The notes under the pieces were generated by a model, which saw nothing but the letters and a program-made list of their open reading frames with translations, was not told where the DNA came from and ran no database searches. Positions 62,246 through 64,000 of a DNA stretch of 64,000 bases are shown one piece after another. Position 1 is the stretch's first letter, and each line of letters starts with the position of its first letter. A program made the translations under genes and the position numbers. Source of the stretch: an uncultured Lachnospiraceae bacterium (GTDB lineage: Bacteria; Bacillota; Clostridia; Lachnospirales; Lachnospiraceae); contig CACWGK010000014.1 in the NCBI GenBank assembly GCA_902760415.1, forward strand, positions 1 to 64,000. The letters run 5' to 3'.

Positions 62246-62692
62246 TTATCCTCTCTTTTTCTTCATTTTATAAAAAATCACCAGCTGCACCCCTACAAAG
62301 ATTCCCCATAAGATATCGAACCTTAAACCTTGATACAGCCTCTGCGGTATTATTACCTTCTCTGGATTCTTAGGAGAATATGACACCTTCAGGCTGTCAC
62401 CTTCCTTTAATTTATACCAGCCCTGAAGTTTAATCTTTTTTTCATACTCTGCTCCATTTACACTATATTTTATATTAACTACAGTAGCTTTATAAGATGA
62501 AGTCTTACGTGCACCTGATTTTACCCTTTTCTGCACCACTTCTGTAACAGTCGCTTCAGTCTTTTCACCAGTGTTATAAGATACGAAATCGCATACATTA
62601 CTAGCACATAAAAGTATCAGAATAAGTATTATAAAAGCACTATATAGCTTAAGTGCATTCCTCTTAATCCAGCTGTCTTCACTTTTATTCAT
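62246..62692 (-). CDS. DUF3592 membrane protein
   Basis: A 148-residue protein with one membrane helix near the N-terminus (LYSAFIILILILLCASNVCD), a DUF3592-type extracytoplasmic domain (IKYSVNGAEYEKKIKLQGWY, then VSYSPKNPEKVIIPQRLY) and a second helix before a basic end. It is the first gene of the three-gene ABC locus and lies just 4 nt before the ATPase gene. Function unknown; it may be an accessory subunit. Confidence 0.8.
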   Translation of the reverse strand: MNKSEDSWIKRNALKLYSAFIILILILLCASNVCDFVSYNTGEKTEATVTEVVQKRVKSGARKTSSYKATVVNIKYSVNGAEYEKKIKLQGWYKLKEGDSLKVSYSPKNPEKVIIPQRLYQGLRFDILWGIFVGVQLVIFYKMKKKRG

Positions 62693-62747
62693 ATCAAACC
62701 TCCGAGCTCACTACTTTCTAGCATAGGAATCCTATCTAACATAAAAT

Positions 62748-62778
62748 AGGACCATACAACGCTTTGTATGATCCTAAT
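62748..62778 (-). terminator. Terminator after the histidine kinase gene
   Basis: AGGACCATACAA and TTGTATGATCCT pair apart from one mismatch around a short loop. On the minus strand a modest TATTTT tract follows. Confidence 0.65.
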
Positions 62779-62847
62779 ATAATCCTAATAGACTTTTAAA
62801 TCTTTGCCAGTTTTTTAAATTAATTTTAAAATCATTATACTACGTGC

Positions 62848-64000
62848 TTATGCAAGCTTAAGACGTAGAGTTACAGTTAAGCCCTCACCATTATTACCAA
62901 CAGACAGGCCACCATCCATTTTCTCCATAAGATATTTAGATATATAGAGACCAAGACCCGAACCATCTTTTCCCTGAGCATTTGAACCCCTCTTAAACTT
63001 CTCTGTGATGGATTCTATCTCATTATCCGATACTCCCCCACCTTTGTCGGAGATTCTTATCAGTAGGAACTCATCTGAATCTTCATCAGTCAAATCTATA
63101 CTGCTCTCCACATATATCTCGGTACCTGCATATTTATATGAATTAGAAATGATATTAGAGATAACCTGGTTTAGTCTAAGCATATCACCAAGTATCACCG
63201 CATCTTTAATATCTATCTCAGTCAACTTATTTTGATAATCTGCTTCTCGTATCATTCGAATAATCTCTGCAGAAGATACCTCCTCTACATTTACTTCAAG
63301 CTGTTCCAATTCTTCAAGGGTTGCATGGAACAGATTCGAGATAAGATTATCTATCTGATCCGCTTTGCCATTTATCAGACTTATAGCTTTCCTCTGTTCA
63401 TCATCTATATCAGTAATACTTAGTACCTCTGCCATAGCCTTAATAGACGCAACCGGTGTCTTTATATCGTGAGATAGTTCAGCTATGAGCTCTTTACGGC
63501 TCCTTACCGCCGCTTCCTCACGCTCACGAGAGGCCTTAAGTTCCTCACGCATTATATCAAAAGCCTCAGTAAACTCACCAAATACGTGTCCTCTATCCAT
63601 TTCCAGCGGAGTATCCAAATCTCCTGATGCAACCCTTACAGAAAAGAACTTCATCTTAGAGAAAGGTTTTACAACTCGGACATCTATATAGATATAATAA
63701 ACTATCATGAAGAAAAGCATCACGCCCATGATCAGTCCAAAATATAGGGACTTTTCGTGATTTCTTTGATTTGTTCTCTCAACGTCAGGATTATGAATGA
63801 TGATTTTTCCAACCACTTCATCCCCAACTTGAATATCTCGGATGATATCATAATGAGTAGTTGCCGATGAGACTGACTTAGACATATCACTTCTCGTCAA
63901 AATGAGGACGTCCCCCTCATTGTTTATAACTGCATAATCAAAATCATCCTCAGCCGTCACCTGTTTTTCTCTATCTTTGCTGATACTGTCCCAATCTCTC
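62848..64000 (-). CDS. Sensor histidine kinase, N-terminus beyond the window
   Basis: About 384 C-terminal residues are visible; the frame stays open to the right edge, so a GTG at 63960 is not the true start. The order is an extracytoplasmic sensor part, one membrane helix (LIMGVMLFFMIVYYIYIDV), a HAMP-like linker, the phospho-acceptor box AELSHDIKTPVASIKAMAEV, N box QVISNIISNSYKYA, G1 ISDKGGG and G2 DGSGLGLYISKYL. All catalytic features are present. The partner response regulator would be upstream, outside the window. The neighbouring DUF3592/ABC locus may be its target, by analogy with BceRS-type systems. Confidence 0.93.
   Translation of the reverse strand, partial: RDWDSISKDREKQVTAEDDFDYAVINNEGDVLILTRSDMSKSVSSATTHYDIIRDIQVGDEVVGKIIIHNPDVERTNQRNHEKSLYFGLIMGVMLFFMIVYYIYIDVRVVKPFSKMKFFSVRVASGDLDTPLEMDRGHVFGEFTEAFDIMREELKASREREEAAVRSRKELIAELSHDIKTPVASIKAMAEVLSITDIDDEQRKAISLINGKADQIDNLISNLFHATLEELEQLEVNVEEVSSAEIIRMIREADYQNKLTEIDIKDAVILGDMLRLNQVISNIISNSYKYAGTEIYVESSIDLTDEDSDEFLLIRISDKGGGVSDNEIESITEKFKRGSNAQGKDGSGLGLYISKYLMEKMDGGLSVGNNGEGLTVTLRLKLA

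Overview
The window looks like chromosomal DNA of a low-GC Firmicute, most likely an anaerobic clostridial lineage such as the Lachnospiraceae (Butyrivibrio or Pseudobutyrivibrio-like). This is inferred from AGGAGG-type ribosome binding sites, choline-binding-type cell wall repeats, an AddAB recombinase, a TSCPD protein, an ECF sigma/DUF4179 pair, standalone XRE regulators and several FtsX/ABC pairs. Gene density is high, most genes lie on the minus strand, and I see no rRNA, tRNA, CRISPR array or complete insertion sequence.

Region 1 (1-3600) is accessory: a left-truncated C5-cytosine methyltransferase, a complete second one overlapping it, a small XRE regulator and two unrecognised genes that oppose each other. 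It abuts the 3' end of guaA, a known island integration hotspot. Region 2 (3646-5463) holds a GMP synthase that lacks its amidotransferase domain, followed by about 800 bp of non-coding DNA with four 30-bp tandem repeats and several inverted repeats. Region 3 (5464-17229) holds a repeat-bearing membrane protein, a siderophore/cobalamin-type ABC importer, metF, hslO, queH, ispF, a DUF308 protein, a HAD phosphatase, a teichoic-acid-type glycerophosphotransferase and a membrane coiled-coil protein. Region 4 (17240-34160) holds folC, two ABC exporter systems, queF, a TSCPD protein, an ECF sigma factor with its probable anti-sigma partner, and addBA.

Region 5 (34361-42608) starts with a phosphoribosyltransferase-like gene whose PRPP loop is degenerate. 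A minus-strand run follows: NlpC/P60 wall hydrolase, CbiK-like chelatase homologue lacking expected metal ligands, trkA, trkH, ktrB and ktrA. It joins two potassium uptake systems to an unexpected chelatase-like protein. Region 6 (42692-52496) holds topB, a complete branched-chain amino acid/amide-type ABC importer behind a strong sigma-A promoter, an XRE-type regulator split by a frameshift, and a coiled-coil protein carrying an apparently dead CbbX/SpoVK-like AAA domain.

Region 7 (52739-64000) holds convergent purC and purE, an isolated prepilin-like gene, a zinc/cadmium efflux locus (ArsR, HMA chaperone, P-type ATPase) with a visible operator, a 3D-domain wall protein, an eroded OFA-type transporter remnant, and an ABC exporter locus with REP-like hairpins inside it plus a right-truncated sensor histidine kinase.

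The observations I would follow up first are the non-coding repeat array next to guaA, the CbiK-like/Trk/Ktr cluster, the pseudo-AAA protein beside the frameshifted regulator, and the methyltransferase island at guaA.
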